Positions 37,370 to 45,591 of a stretch of DNA of 64,000 nt are shown in pieces; within the stretch, counting starts at the first letter, position 1, and each line of letters starts with the position of its first letter. The position numbers and the translations under genes were made by a program. The DNA is taken from assembly GCF_009602465.1 (NCBI RefSeq), contig NZ_WBKP01000001.1, positions 120,782 through 184,781 on the forward strand, given 5' to 3'. The stretch is from Cumulibacter manganitolerans. GTDB taxonomy: Bacteria > Actinomycetota > Actinomycetes > Mycobacteriales > Antricoccaceae. Under the pieces are notes generated by a model. That model ran no database searches, was not told the origin of the DNA, and worked only from the letters and a program-made list of their open reading frames with translations.

Positions 37370-39100
37370 ATGCTGCTGCGGTTGTTGCGCACACATCTGG
37401 CCGGATACAAGAGGCTGATCGCCGGGATCATCGCCCTCCAGCTGGTCGGGACGATGGCGAATCTCTACCTGCCCAGCCTGAACGCCGACATCATCGACAA
37501 GGGCATCGCCACCGGCGACAGCGGCTACATCTGGTCGACCGGCGGCTGGATGCTCGTGGTCACCGCGCTGCAGATCACCTGCAGCATCGCCGCGACCTAC
37601 CTCGCAGCGCGGACGGCGATGGGGTTCGGGCGCGACGTGCGGTCCTCGGTGTTCAACCGGGTCGGTGAGTTCTCGGCCCGCGAGGTCGGGCAGTTCGGCG
37701 CCCCGTCGCTGATCACCCGCACGACGAACGACGTCCAGCAGGTGCAGCTGCTGGTGGTGATGACCTTCGGCATGATGATCACGGCGCCGATCATGGCGAC
37801 CGGCGGGGTCATCATGGCGCTGCGGCAGGACGTCGGGCTGTCCTGGCTCATGCTGGTCAGCGTCCCGGCGCTGGCCGTGTCGATCATGCTGATCATCCGC
37901 CGGATGATCCCGCTGTTCCGCCAGAACCAGGCCCTGGTCGACGAGGTCAACGGCGTCCTGCGTGAGCAGATCACCGGCATCCGCGTCATCCGGGCGTTCG
38001 TCCGCGAGGACCACGAGGTCGAGCGGTTCGACGATGCCAACGGCCGGCTCGCCGCGGTCGCGACGTCCGCCGGGCGCTACATGATGACGATCTTCCCGCT
38101 GGTGATGTTCGTGCTGAACGTCTCCGGCGCCGCCGTCCTGTGGTTCGGCGCCCAGCGCGTCGAGTCCGGCGAGCTGCAGGTCGGCTCCCTGACGGCCTTC
38201 CTCGCCTACCTGATGCAGATCCTGATGTCGGTGATGATGGCGACCTTCATGATGATGATGATCCCGCGGGCCGCGGTCAGCGCCGAACGCATCATGGAGG
38301 TGCTCGACACGCGCTCGTCCGTCGTCCCACCCGAGAACCCGGTCCGGGAGGTCCCCGGAGACACCACGGTCCGCCTCGAGCGCGTCCGGTTCAAGTTCCC
38401 CGGCGCCGCGGAGCCGGTGCTGCGCGACATCAGCTTCACGGCGGAGCCGGGCCGCACGACGGCCATCATCGGCTCCACCGGCGCCGGCAAGACGACGCTG
38501 TTGAACCTCATCCCGCGCCTGGTCGACGTCACCGGCGGCGCCGTGCGGATCCACGGCACCGACGTCCGCGACCTCGACCCGGAGGTGCTGTGGCGGGGCA
38601 TCGGCCTGGTGCCCCAGCGGCCGTACCTGTTCAGCGGAACGGTCGCGTCGAACCTGCGCTACGGCAACCCGGCCGCCACCGACGACGACCTGTGGGAGGC
38701 GCTGCGGATCGCGCAGGCCGAGGACTTCGTGCTGCGTCTCGGCGGCCTCGACGCGCCGATCGCGCAGGGCGGCACCAACGTCTCCGGCGGCCAGCGGCAG
38801 CGGCTGTCCATCGCCCGCGCGCTGGTCAGCAAGCCGGCCATCTACCTCTTCGACGACTCGTTCTCCGCGCTCGACCTCGGCACCGACGCGCGCCTGCGCG
38901 CGGCCCTGCGGCCGGTCACCGGCGACGCGGTCGTCATCGTCGTCGCGCAGCGGGTGTCCTCCATCATCGACGCCGACCAGATCCTCGTCCTCGAGGACGG
39001 CGCCGTCGTCGGCCGCGGCCGCCACCACGAGCTGCTCGACAGCTGCCCGACGTACGCCGAGATCGTCGAGTCCCAGGCCACGGCGGAGGTGGCCGGATGA
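37370..39100 (+). CDS. ABC exporter half-transporter with degenerate ATP site (TmrA/LmrC-like)
   Basis: A 576-residue type IV ABC half-transporter: an N-terminal six-helix membrane domain (~1-310) and a C-terminal nucleotide-binding domain. Seen: Walker A GSTGAGKTT, Q-loop LVPQRPYLF, signature VSGGQRQR, Walker B IYLFDDSFSALD. Two catalytic positions are changed: the Walker B glutamate is Asp and the switch histidine is Gln (VIVVAQRVSS). This is the pattern of the non-canonical half in heterodimeric multidrug exporters. Its TGA overlaps an ATG (ATGA), coupling it to the partner gene. ATG 37370 follows AAGAGGGG. Confidence 0.92.
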   Translation: MLLRLLRTHLAGYKRLIAGIIALQLVGTMANLYLPSLNADIIDKGIATGDSGYIWSTGGWMLVVTALQITCSIAATYLAARTAMGFGRDVRSSVFNRVGEFSAREVGQFGAPSLITRTTNDVQQVQLLVVMTFGMMITAPIMATGGVIMALRQDVGLSWLMLVSVPALAVSIMLIIRRMIPLFRQNQALVDEVNGVLREQITGIRVIRAFVREDHEVERFDDANGRLAAVATSAGRYMMTIFPLVMFVLNVSGAAVLWFGAQRVESGELQVGSLTAFLAYLMQILMSVMMATFMMMMIPRAAVSAERIMEVLDTRSSVVPPENPVREVPGDTTVRLERVRFKFPGAAEPVLRDISFTAEPGRTTAIIGSTGAGKTTLLNLIPRLVDVTGGAVRIHGTDVRDLDPEVLWRGIGLVPQRPYLFSGTVASNLRYGNPAATDDDLWEALRIAQAEDFVLRLGGLDAPIAQGGTNVSGGQRQRLSIARALVSKPAIYLFDDSFSALDLGTDARLRAALRPVTGDAVVIVVAQRVSSIIDADQILVLEDGAVVGRGRHHELLDSCPTYAEIVESQATAEVAG

Positions 39101-39204
39101 GCAGCCCGAAGGAGCCGGCGACCGCGGGGCGGGCGTCGAGGAGGCGGCACCGGCCCGGCTTCCGCAGGCCGGCCGCCGCCAGGGCGGCCCGCCGCACGCC
39201 ATGA
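39097..39204 (+). other. 35-codon reading frame bridging two ABC genes (frameshifted N-terminus or leader peptide)
   Basis: ATG 39097 overlaps the upstream stop (ATGA) and has an ideal GGAGG at 39085-39089. Its frame (MSSPKEPATAGRAS...) ends at 39202-39204, again overlapping the ATG at 39201. In the frame of the next gene the codons just before 39201 read RRQGGPPHAM, which looks like the normal basic/glycine-rich N-terminus of such exporters. A one-base deletion in 39097-39180, real or from sequencing, would explain this. Confidence 0.5.
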
Positions 39205-41096
39205 TGGGCCAGCCGGTGGAGAAGTCGCTGAACTTCTGGCCCTCGACCCGGCGGCTGATGGGCTGGCTCGCGCCGGAGCGCGCGAAGGTGAGCACCGTCG
39301 TCGCGCTCGCCGTGGTGAGCGTCGTGCTGTCGGTGATCGCCCCGAAGATCCTCGGCCACGCGATGGACATCATCTTCGGCGGCTCGATCGGCAAGAACGT
39401 CCCGCCCGGGGTCTCCCGCCAGGAGGTCATCGACGGGATCCGCGCGTCCGGCAACGCCCGCCTCGCCGACGTCCTGTCGGCGATGCCGTTCGTGCCCGGG
39501 CAGGGCATCGCGTTCGCGAGCCTGCGCAACACGCTGCTGGCGGTGCTCGCGCTGTACGTCGTGTCCTCGCTGTTCCAATGGCTGACCGGCTACCTGCTCA
39601 ACGACGCCGTGCAGGTCACGATCCGCCGGATGCGCCGGGCCGTCGAGGACAAGCTGCACCGGCTGCCGCTGTCGTACTTCGACCGGCAGCCGCGCGGCGA
39701 GATCCTCAGCCGGGTCACCAACGACATCGACAACATCGCGCAGACGCTCACGCAGACCCTCGCCCAGCTGCTCACCGCGCTGCTGACGGTCATCGGCGTC
39801 GTCGTGATGATGTTCGTGATCTCGCCCCTGCTGGCGATCATCGCGCTGATCACCATCCCGTTGTCCGGGCTGGTCACCGCGTTCATCGGCAAGCGCTCGC
39901 AGAAGAAGTTCGTCGCGCAGTGGAAGCACACCGGCCAGCTCAACGCGCAGATCGAGGAGGCCTTCACCGGTCACGAGCTGGTGAAGGTGTTCGGCCGCCA
40001 GAAGGAGGTCTCGGCGGCCTTCGACGCGACCAACCAGAAGCTGTACGAGGCCGCGTTCGGCGCCCAGTTCATCAGCGGCATGATCATGCCGGTCATGTTC
40101 TTCATCGGGAACCTGAACTACGTCGCGATCGCGGTCATCGGCGGCATCCGGATCACCTCCGGCGCGATGACCCTCGGCGACGTGCAGGCGTTCATCCAGT
40201 ACTCCCAGCGGTTCACCCAGCCGCTCACCCAGGTCGCGTCGATGGCCAACCTGCTGCAGTCCGGGGTGGCCAGCGCCGAGCGGGTCTTCGCGCTGCTGGA
40301 CGCCGCGGAGGAGTCGCCCGAGCCGCCGGCGTACCCGGGGGAGCCGGGCCCGGGCCGGGTCGAGTTCGAGCACGTGTCATTCGCCTACAGCCCCGACAAG
40401 CCGCTGATCAGCGACCTGTCGCTGGTCGCCGATCCGGGCCAGACGGTCGCCATCGTCGGCCCCACCGGCGCCGGGAAGACGACCCTGGTCAACCTGATCA
40501 TGCGGTTCTACGAGCTGGACGCCGGCCGCATCACCCTCGACGGCGTCGACATCGCCACGATGCCCCGCGACCAGCTGCGCGACCGGATCGGGATGGTGCT
40601 GCAGGACTCCTGGCTGTTCGGCGGCACGATCCGCGCCAACATCGCCTACGGCAAGCCCGACGCGACCGACGAGGAGATCCTCGCCGCGGCGCGTGCGACG
40701 TACGTCGACCGGTTCGTGCACTCGCTGCCGGACGGCTACGAGACCGTCATCGACGAGGAGGCCTCGAACATCTCCGCCGGCGAGAAGCAGCTCATCACCA
40801 TCGCGCGGGCGTTCATCGCCGAGCCGTCGCTGCTGATCCTCGACGAGGCCACGTCCTCGGTCGACACCCGCACCGAGCTGCTCGTACAGCACGCCATGTC
40901 GGCGCTGCGCAGCGACCGGACGTCGTTCGTGATCGCGCACCGCCTCTCGACGATCCGCGACGCCGACCTGATCCTGGTGATGGAGGACGGCCAGATCGTC
41001 GAGCAGGGCACCCACGAGTCGCTGCTCGAGCGCGAGGGCGCCTACTGGCGGCTGTACAACTCGCAGTTCACCGCCGCGCTCGAGCCCGAGCGCTGA
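39201..41096 (+). CDS. ABC exporter half-transporter with canonical ATP site
   Basis: A 631-residue half-transporter, partner of the preceding gene. Membrane domain residues ~30-345, ATPase domain ~375-631. Seen: Walker A GPTGAGKTT, Q-loop MVLQDSWLF, signature ISAGEKQ, Walker B LLILDEATSSVD with the catalytic Glu, and switch His in FVIAHRLSTI. Together the pair should form one active and one degenerate ATP site and export lipids or drugs. The true start is probably at 39097 with a frameshift (see separate entry); as read, ATG 39201 has no ribosome binding site of its own. Confidence 0.9.
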   Translation: MMGQPVEKSLNFWPSTRRLMGWLAPERAKVSTVVALAVVSVVLSVIAPKILGHAMDIIFGGSIGKNVPPGVSRQEVIDGIRASGNARLADVLSAMPFVPGQGIAFASLRNTLLAVLALYVVSSLFQWLTGYLLNDAVQVTIRRMRRAVEDKLHRLPLSYFDRQPRGEILSRVTNDIDNIAQTLTQTLAQLLTALLTVIGVVVMMFVISPLLAIIALITIPLSGLVTAFIGKRSQKKFVAQWKHTGQLNAQIEEAFTGHELVKVFGRQKEVSAAFDATNQKLYEAAFGAQFISGMIMPVMFFIGNLNYVAIAVIGGIRITSGAMTLGDVQAFIQYSQRFTQPLTQVASMANLLQSGVASAERVFALLDAAEESPEPPAYPGEPGPGRVEFEHVSFAYSPDKPLISDLSLVADPGQTVAIVGPTGAGKTTLVNLIMRFYELDAGRITLDGVDIATMPRDQLRDRIGMVLQDSWLFGGTIRANIAYGKPDATDEEILAAARATYVDRFVHSLPDGYETVIDEEASNISAGEKQLITIARAFIAEPSLLILDEATSSVDTRTELLVQHAMSALRSDRTSFVIAHRLSTIRDADLILVMEDGQIVEQGTHESLLEREGAYWRLYNSQFTAALEPER

Positions 41097-41128
41097 GGGG
41101 CCCGTCCTCCCCGAGACGTAGCGCGCTC

Positions 41129-41232
41129 CTCACGGTCGTCGGCCCTCGCGGTCGTCGATCCTCACGGTCGTCGACGATCACGGTCGTCGAGCGAGGAGTG
41201 TCGCGCAGCGACCGACGACGTCGAGATGGCGG
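41129..41232. repeat. diverged copy of the GTCGTCGAGCGAGC repeat element
   Basis: Several CTCACGGTCGTCGAYC units lead into GGTCGTCGAGCGAGGAGTGTC and then ACGACGTCGAGATGGC. It resembles the left half of the 113-bp element at 16405 but is shorter. It lies between the convergent ABC and panC genes. Confidence 0.55.
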
Positions 41233-41265
41233 GCGCTCCGACTGGACGGCGTCTGATTCGACCGC

Positions 41266-42108
41266 TCAGCGCGGCAGCAGGACGACGTTGTCGAGCAGCC
41301 GCGGCTTGCCGAGCCGCACGGCCATCGAGGCGAGCGCGCCGACCGAGGGGTCGACGTGGTCGAGCTCCTCGAGGGTGTCGGGGTGCGCGATGCTGACGTA
41401 GTCCGGCTCGGCCAGCGGCTCGGCCGCGAGCACCGCGCTCATCGCCGAGCGCAGCGCGGCGCCGTGGATCTCGCCGTCCTGCCACGCCTTCTCGACGGCG
41501 TCCAGCGCGCGGCGCAGCACGACCGCGCGCTCGCGCTCGGTCGGGTCGAGGTAGGTGTTGCGGCTGGACATCGCCAGCCCGTCGGGCTCGCGGACCGTCG
41601 CGGCGGCGACGACCTCCAGCGGCATCCCGAGGTCGCGGACCAGCTTGCGGACGACGACGACCTGCTGCGCGTCCTTCTGCCCGAAGTACGCGCGGGTGGG
41701 CTGGACGACGTTGAAGATCACCGACAGCACCGTGCTGACGCCGCGGAAGTGCCCCGGACGGCGGCCGCCCTCGAGGACGTCGGTGATGCCGTGCACGTCC
41801 ACGTAGGTGTCGAACCCGGGCGGGTAGACGTCCTCGTCACCCGGCGTCCACACCAGGTCGCAGCCGGTCGCCTCCAGCAGCGAGAGGTCGCGGTCGAGGT
41901 CGCGCGGGTACGTCGCGAGGTCCTCCTTCGGCCCGAACTGCAGCGGGTTGACGAAGATCGAGGCGATCGCCGAGCCGCAGTCCTCCTTCGCGCGCCGCAC
42001 CAGGGACAGGTGGCCGTCGTGCAGGAAGCCCATCGTGGGCACCAGGCCCAGCGTGCCGTGCTCGGCGCGGGCGGCGCGCAGCTCGGCCCGCGTGGTCACG
42101 ACCTTCAC
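41266..42108 (-). CDS. panC: pantothenate synthetase
   Basis: Joins pantoate and beta-alanine with ATP, the last step of pantothenate (vitamin B5, CoA precursor) synthesis. 280 residues, normal length. Seen: the HIGH-like [17 protein letters not shown] (residues ~24-40), [46 protein letters not shown] and AMSSRNTYL (KMSKS-like loop). GTG 42108 has GGAGGG upstream and overlaps the panB stop (GTGA). It is the last gene of DUF2520-panB-panC. Confidence 0.95.
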   Translation of the reverse strand: MKVVTTRAELRAARAEHGTLGLVPTMGFLHDGHLSLVRRAKEDCGSAIASIFVNPLQFGPKEDLATYPRDLDRDLSLLEATGCDLVWTPGDEDVYPPGFDTYVDVHGITDVLEGGRRPGHFRGVSTVLSVIFNVVQPTRAYFGQKDAQQVVVVRKLVRDLGMPLEVVAAATVREPDGLAMSSRNTYLDPTERERAVVLRRALDAVEKAWQDGEIHGAALRSAMSAVLAAEPLAEPDYVSIAHPDTLEELDHVDPSVGALASMAVRLGKPRLLDNVVLLPR

Positions 42109-42953
42109 CGCTCGCCCTCCAGCGAGCCCAGGGCGCGCTGCAGGACGTCGGCGTCCATCTTCGCGCTGTTGGCCGCGGTCGGGAATCGCCCGTTGCGGAC
42201 GTCGTCGGCGTACTCCTCGAGGCCGCCGACGATCTCGTCGCCGAGCGTGCGGTAGCGGCGGGTGTGCCGCGGCACGAAGTCCTCGTAGAGGCCGAGCAGG
42301 TCGTGCCAGACCTGCACCTGTCCGGAGCATCCGGCGCCGGCGCCGATCCCGATCGTGGGCACGCTGAGCCGCTCGGTGATCGCCGCCGCCAGGGGAGCGG
42401 GGATCAGCTCGAGGACGACGGCCCACGCGCCGGCCTCCTGCAGCGCGAGCGCGTCGCGTAGCAGCCGGGCCGCGGCGTCCGACTCGCGCGCCTGCACCTT
42501 CATGCCGATGGTGTTGACCGACTGCGGGGTGAAGCCGAGGTGGCCCATCACCGGCACGCCCTCGGCGACCAGGGCCTCGATGGTGGCGGCCCGCGCAGCG
42601 CCGCCTTCCAGCTTCACCGACTGGCAGCCGGCCTCGGTCATCAGCCGGGCCGCGTTGCGCAGCGCGTCGGAGGGCTGGGCGTACGACATGAACGGCAGGT
42701 CGGAGATGACCAGCGGCCGCGAGCAGCCGCGCATCACCATCTTGGTGTGGTAGATGATGTCGTCGACGGTGACCGGCAGCGTCGAGTCGCGGCCCTGCAT
42801 CACCATGCCCAGCGAGTCACCCACGAGGATGAGGTCGATCCCGCTGCGCTCCACCAGCGCCGCGGCGGTGTAGTCGTAGGCGGTGATCATGGCGATCGGC
42901 CGTCCTTCGGCCTTCATCGCCGCGAGATCGGCGATCGAGTTTCGGCGGACCAT
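42105..42953 (-). CDS. panB: 3-methyl-2-oxobutanoate hydroxymethyltransferase
   Basis: Transfers a hydroxymethyl group from 5,10-methylene-THF to alpha-ketoisovalerate, giving ketopantoate. 282 residues. Seen: [20 protein letters not shown] (residues ~22-41), [12 protein letters not shown] with the metal-binding Asp, [21 protein letters not shown] and [27 protein letters not shown] 42953 follows GGAGG. Stop overlaps the panC start. Confidence 0.95.
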   Translation of the reverse strand: MVRRNSIADLAAMKAEGRPIAMITAYDYTAAALVERSGIDLILVGDSLGMVMQGRDSTLPVTVDDIIYHTKMVMRGCSRPLVISDLPFMSYAQPSDALRNAARLMTEAGCQSVKLEGGAARAATIEALVAEGVPVMGHLGFTPQSVNTIGMKVQARESDAAARLLRDALALQEAGAWAVVLELIPAPLAAAITERLSVPTIGIGAGAGCSGQVQVWHDLLGLYEDFVPRHTRRYRTLGDEIVGGLEEYADDVRNGRFPTAANSAKMDADVLQRALGSLEGER

Positions 42954-42989
42954 GCATTCCTCCGGGTCGGTGGGGGCCGGTTGGGGACC

Positions 42990-43012
42990 GATCGTAAGCG
43001 TTGCTAACGATC
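42990..43012. promoter_or_regulatory. 23-bp palindrome between DUF2520 gene and panB
   Basis: GATCGTAAGC (42990-42999), a 3-bp spacer and GCTAACGATC (43003-43012) form a dyad with one mismatch per arm. It overlaps the stop codon of the upstream gene and lies 37 bp before panB. It may be an operator for panBC or a transcriptional attenuator. Confidence 0.45.
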
Positions 43013-43813
43013 CTGTCGTGGGGGTGTGAGCAGGATCCGCATCTGCTGGACGACGTCGGCGGGCACGCCGCGCTCGGCGACCAGCCCGAGCGTGGCCAGG
43101 CCGCACGCCCGGTACAGGGTGGCCTGGTCGCTGTCGTCCAACGCCGCCAGGTGCCGCCGCAGGGTGCCGACGTCGCCGCGGACGGCCGGTCCGGTGAGCC
43201 CGTCCGGCAGCCCGTGGGCCGCGAGCCCGTCCAGCGTGCTGTACATCAGCGGCAGCAGCGCGTCGAGCGCCGGCCGGCGCTCTACGCCGCAGCCGGCGAG
43301 CAGCTCGGTGGCGTGCGCGATCAGCGTGACGGAGTAGTTCGCGGCGAGCACGGCGGCCGCGTGATAGCGCGCGCGATCCGGCTCGGCGAGGTCGATCGGG
43401 TGGCCGCCCAGCCGCTCGCTGAGCCCGTGCAGCGCCGTCTGCAGCGGCTCCCCGGCGGTGATCGCCCAGGTGATGCCGTCACGGATGCCGGTCCGGGTGG
43501 TCGCGAAGGCCTGCAGGGGATGCCAGGCGCCGACCGCGCAGCCGGCGTCCGCCAGCGGGCGCAGCGGCTCGAGCCCGAGCGCGCCCGAGCAGTGCACGAC
43601 GGCGCTGCCCGCAGGGGGACCCGCGGCATCGAGGGAGGCGGCGAGCCGCGTCGCGGTCGTCTCGATCGCGTCGTCCGGCACGCACAGCGCGACGAGCCCG
43701 GAGACGTCGGGCAGGCTGCGGCCGGGCAGCAGCCGCGCCTCGACTCCGGCGGCGCCGAGCGCCTCGGCGAGCGCCGTGCCCACCCGGCCCCGGCCGAGGA
43801 CTGTCACCTTCAC
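43004..43813 (-). CDS. Rossmann-fold plus DUF2520 protein, pantothenate-operon partner
   Basis: A 269-residue NAD(P)-binding protein: an N-terminal Rossmann fold ([17 protein letters not shown], residues 3-19) and a C-terminal DUF2520 helical domain ([20 protein letters not shown]). The fold recalls 6-phosphogluconate dehydrogenase-like and ketopantoate reductases. DUF2520 genes lie next to panC in other actinobacteria, for example in Mycobacterium tuberculosis. It starts an apparent operon with panB and panC while no panE is seen, so reduction of ketopantoate is a possible role, but this is inference. GTG start at 43813. Confidence 0.82.
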   Translation of the reverse strand: MKVTVLGRGRVGTALAEALGAAGVEARLLPGRSLPDVSGLVALCVPDDAIETTATRLAASLDAAGPPAGSAVVHCSGALGLEPLRPLADAGCAVGAWHPLQAFATTRTGIRDGITWAITAGEPLQTALHGLSERLGGHPIDLAEPDRARYHAAAVLAANYSVTLIAHATELLAGCGVERRPALDALLPLMYSTLDGLAAHGLPDGLTGPAVRGDVGTLRRHLAALDDSDQATLYRACGLATLGLVAERGVPADVVQQMRILLTPPRQDR

Positions 43814-43866
43814 GCCCCGAGTGTTTCAGAGCGCGCCGTCGGGCGCGACCGCCGGACACGACGGAC

Positions 43867-43895
43867 ATGACAGTGATGTCAACTCTGGGTAGGCT
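43867..43895 (+). promoter_or_regulatory. promoter with TGACA-N4-TGTCA operator before acyl-CoA ligase
   Basis: ATGACA (43867-43872), 17-bp spacer, TAGGCT (43890-43895), with the dyad TGACA-gtga-TGTCA (43868-43881) over the -35. The arrangement and the two promoter hexamers are the same as at 1275-1303 upstream of the TetR gene, 42 kb away. Confidence 0.6.
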
Positions 43896-43928
43896 CGTGC
43901 GGATACCGCCACGACCCAGGAGCCTGCC

Positions 43929-45506
43929 GTGACCCAGCCCCTCTACCCCGGTTCGATCCCGGAGACGCCCGATATCCAGCAGGCCCGCTCCTGGGCCTTC
44001 AGCGCGCACCTCACCCGGATGGCGCGCACGGACCCCGACAAGCTGGCGTTCAAGTGCGGCGACGACACGCTCACCTACGGCGAGTTCGACCGGCAGGTCA
44101 CCCGGCTGGCCAACGCGCTGCGCGCGTCGGGCCTCGGCCGCGGTGACCGGGTCGCGACGGTCTGCATGAACCACCTGGAGCACGTCATCACGATCTGGGC
44201 GGCCTGGCGGCTCGGCGCGGTCGCGGTGCCGATGAACTTCCGCCTCGCACCGCCGGAGCTGACCTTCCTGCTCACCGACTCCGGGGCGAGCGCGCTGGTG
44301 ATCGACGCGGCGTTCGACCACCTCGAGGACGCCGCCCGCGCGGGCCTGAAGGTGCACCTCGTGGTCGGCGACAGCGACAGCGGCGCGCAGCCGTTCGGCG
44401 AGTTCCTGGCCACCGGCGGCGACGAGCACGAGTACGTGCACGTCGAGGAGCAGGAGCTCTGCGCGATCATGTACACCTCGGGCACCACCGGCCTGCCCAA
44501 GGGCGCGATGCTGAGCTACGCGAACCTGCTGGCGCAGGTGCACAACGTCATCATCGCCTTCAAGATCTCCGGGCCGGACGAGGTCAACCTCTGCGGCGTA
44601 CCGCTGTTCCACATCGCCGGCATCGGCGGGCTGCTGCCGAACTTCCGGGTCGGCGGCCACACGGTCATCCAGCGGCTCGGCGCCTTCGACCCGCAGGCCA
44701 CCCTGGAGATGATCCGCGACGAGGGCGTGACGCAGTGCTTCCTGGTCCCGACCCAGTGGCAGGCGGTGTGCGCGCTGCCGCCGCTGGACCCGCCGATCAC
44801 CACGCTGCGGCGCATCTCGTGGGGCGCCGCCCCGACGACCAAGGCCATCCTCGAGGCGATGGACCGCACCTTCCCGGGCGTGGAGAACGTGGCCGTGTTC
44901 GGGCAGACCGAGATGTCGCCGGTGACCTGCTCGCTGGAGGCCAAGGACGCGATCCGCAAGATCGGCTCGGTGGGCAAGCCCATCGCGGGCGTCGAGGCCC
45001 GCGTGGTCGACCCGGCGATGAACGACGTACCGCAGGGCGACGTCGGCGAGATCGTATACCGCGGGCCGAACATGATGCTCGGCTACTGGAACCGGCCCGA
45101 GGCCACGGCCGACGCGTTCGCGGGCGGCTGGTTCCACTCCGGGGACCTCGTGCGGGTCGACGAGGAGGGCTTCGTCTACGTCGTCGACCGGCTCAAGGAC
45201 ATGCTGATCTCCGGCGGGGAGAACATCTACTGCGCGGAGGTCGAGGCCGCCGTCCAGTCGCACCCCGGGGTCCTCGAGGCGGCCGTCATCGGGCAGCCGC
45301 ACGAGAAGTGGGGTGAGGTGCCGGTCGTGGTGGTCGCGCCGGTCGTCGGCGCAGAGCTGACCGAGCAGCAGCTGCTCGAGTACGTCTCCGGGAAGCTGGC
45401 GAAGTACAAGCAGCCCAAGGCGGTGCACTTCGTCGACGCGCTGCCGCGTAACGCTTCGGGCAAGGTCACCAAGCCCACTTTGCGGGCCCAGTACGCTCGG
45501 GGCTAG
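43929..45506 (+). CDS. AMP-forming long-chain acyl-CoA ligase (FadD-like)
   Basis: A 525-residue ANL ligase. Seen: MYTSGTTGLPKGAML (residues ~181-195), LFHIAGIGGL, FGQTEMSP, GGWFHSGDLVRVDEEGF, DRLKDMLISGGENIY and NASGKVTKPTLR with the catalytic lysine. GTG start with AGGAG 7 bases upstream. The promoter carries the TGACA-N4-TGTCA site, so control by the window's TetR protein is likely. It is followed 85 bp later by another ligase in the same direction. Confidence 0.9.
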   Translation: MTQPLYPGSIPETPDIQQARSWAFSAHLTRMARTDPDKLAFKCGDDTLTYGEFDRQVTRLANALRASGLGRGDRVATVCMNHLEHVITIWAAWRLGAVAVPMNFRLAPPELTFLLTDSGASALVIDAAFDHLEDAARAGLKVHLVVGDSDSGAQPFGEFLATGGDEHEYVHVEEQELCAIMYTSGTTGLPKGAMLSYANLLAQVHNVIIAFKISGPDEVNLCGVPLFHIAGIGGLLPNFRVGGHTVIQRLGAFDPQATLEMIRDEGVTQCFLVPTQWQAVCALPPLDPPITTLRRISWGAAPTTKAILEAMDRTFPGVENVAVFGQTEMSPVTCSLEAKDAIRKIGSVGKPIAGVEARVVDPAMNDVPQGDVGEIVYRGPNMMLGYWNRPEATADAFAGGWFHSGDLVRVDEEGFVYVVDRLKDMLISGGENIYCAEVEAAVQSHPGVLEAAVIGQPHEKWGEVPVVVVAPVVGAELTEQQLLEYVSGKLAKYKQPKAVHFVDALPRNASGKVTKPTLRAQYARG

Positions 45507-45591
45507 TTACCGTCCCCCGACTGCTGGAACCGACCGGTCGCGGTGACGACCGAGCGGCTCGGCGGTCGTGGATGCCAGCACAAGGAGAGCC

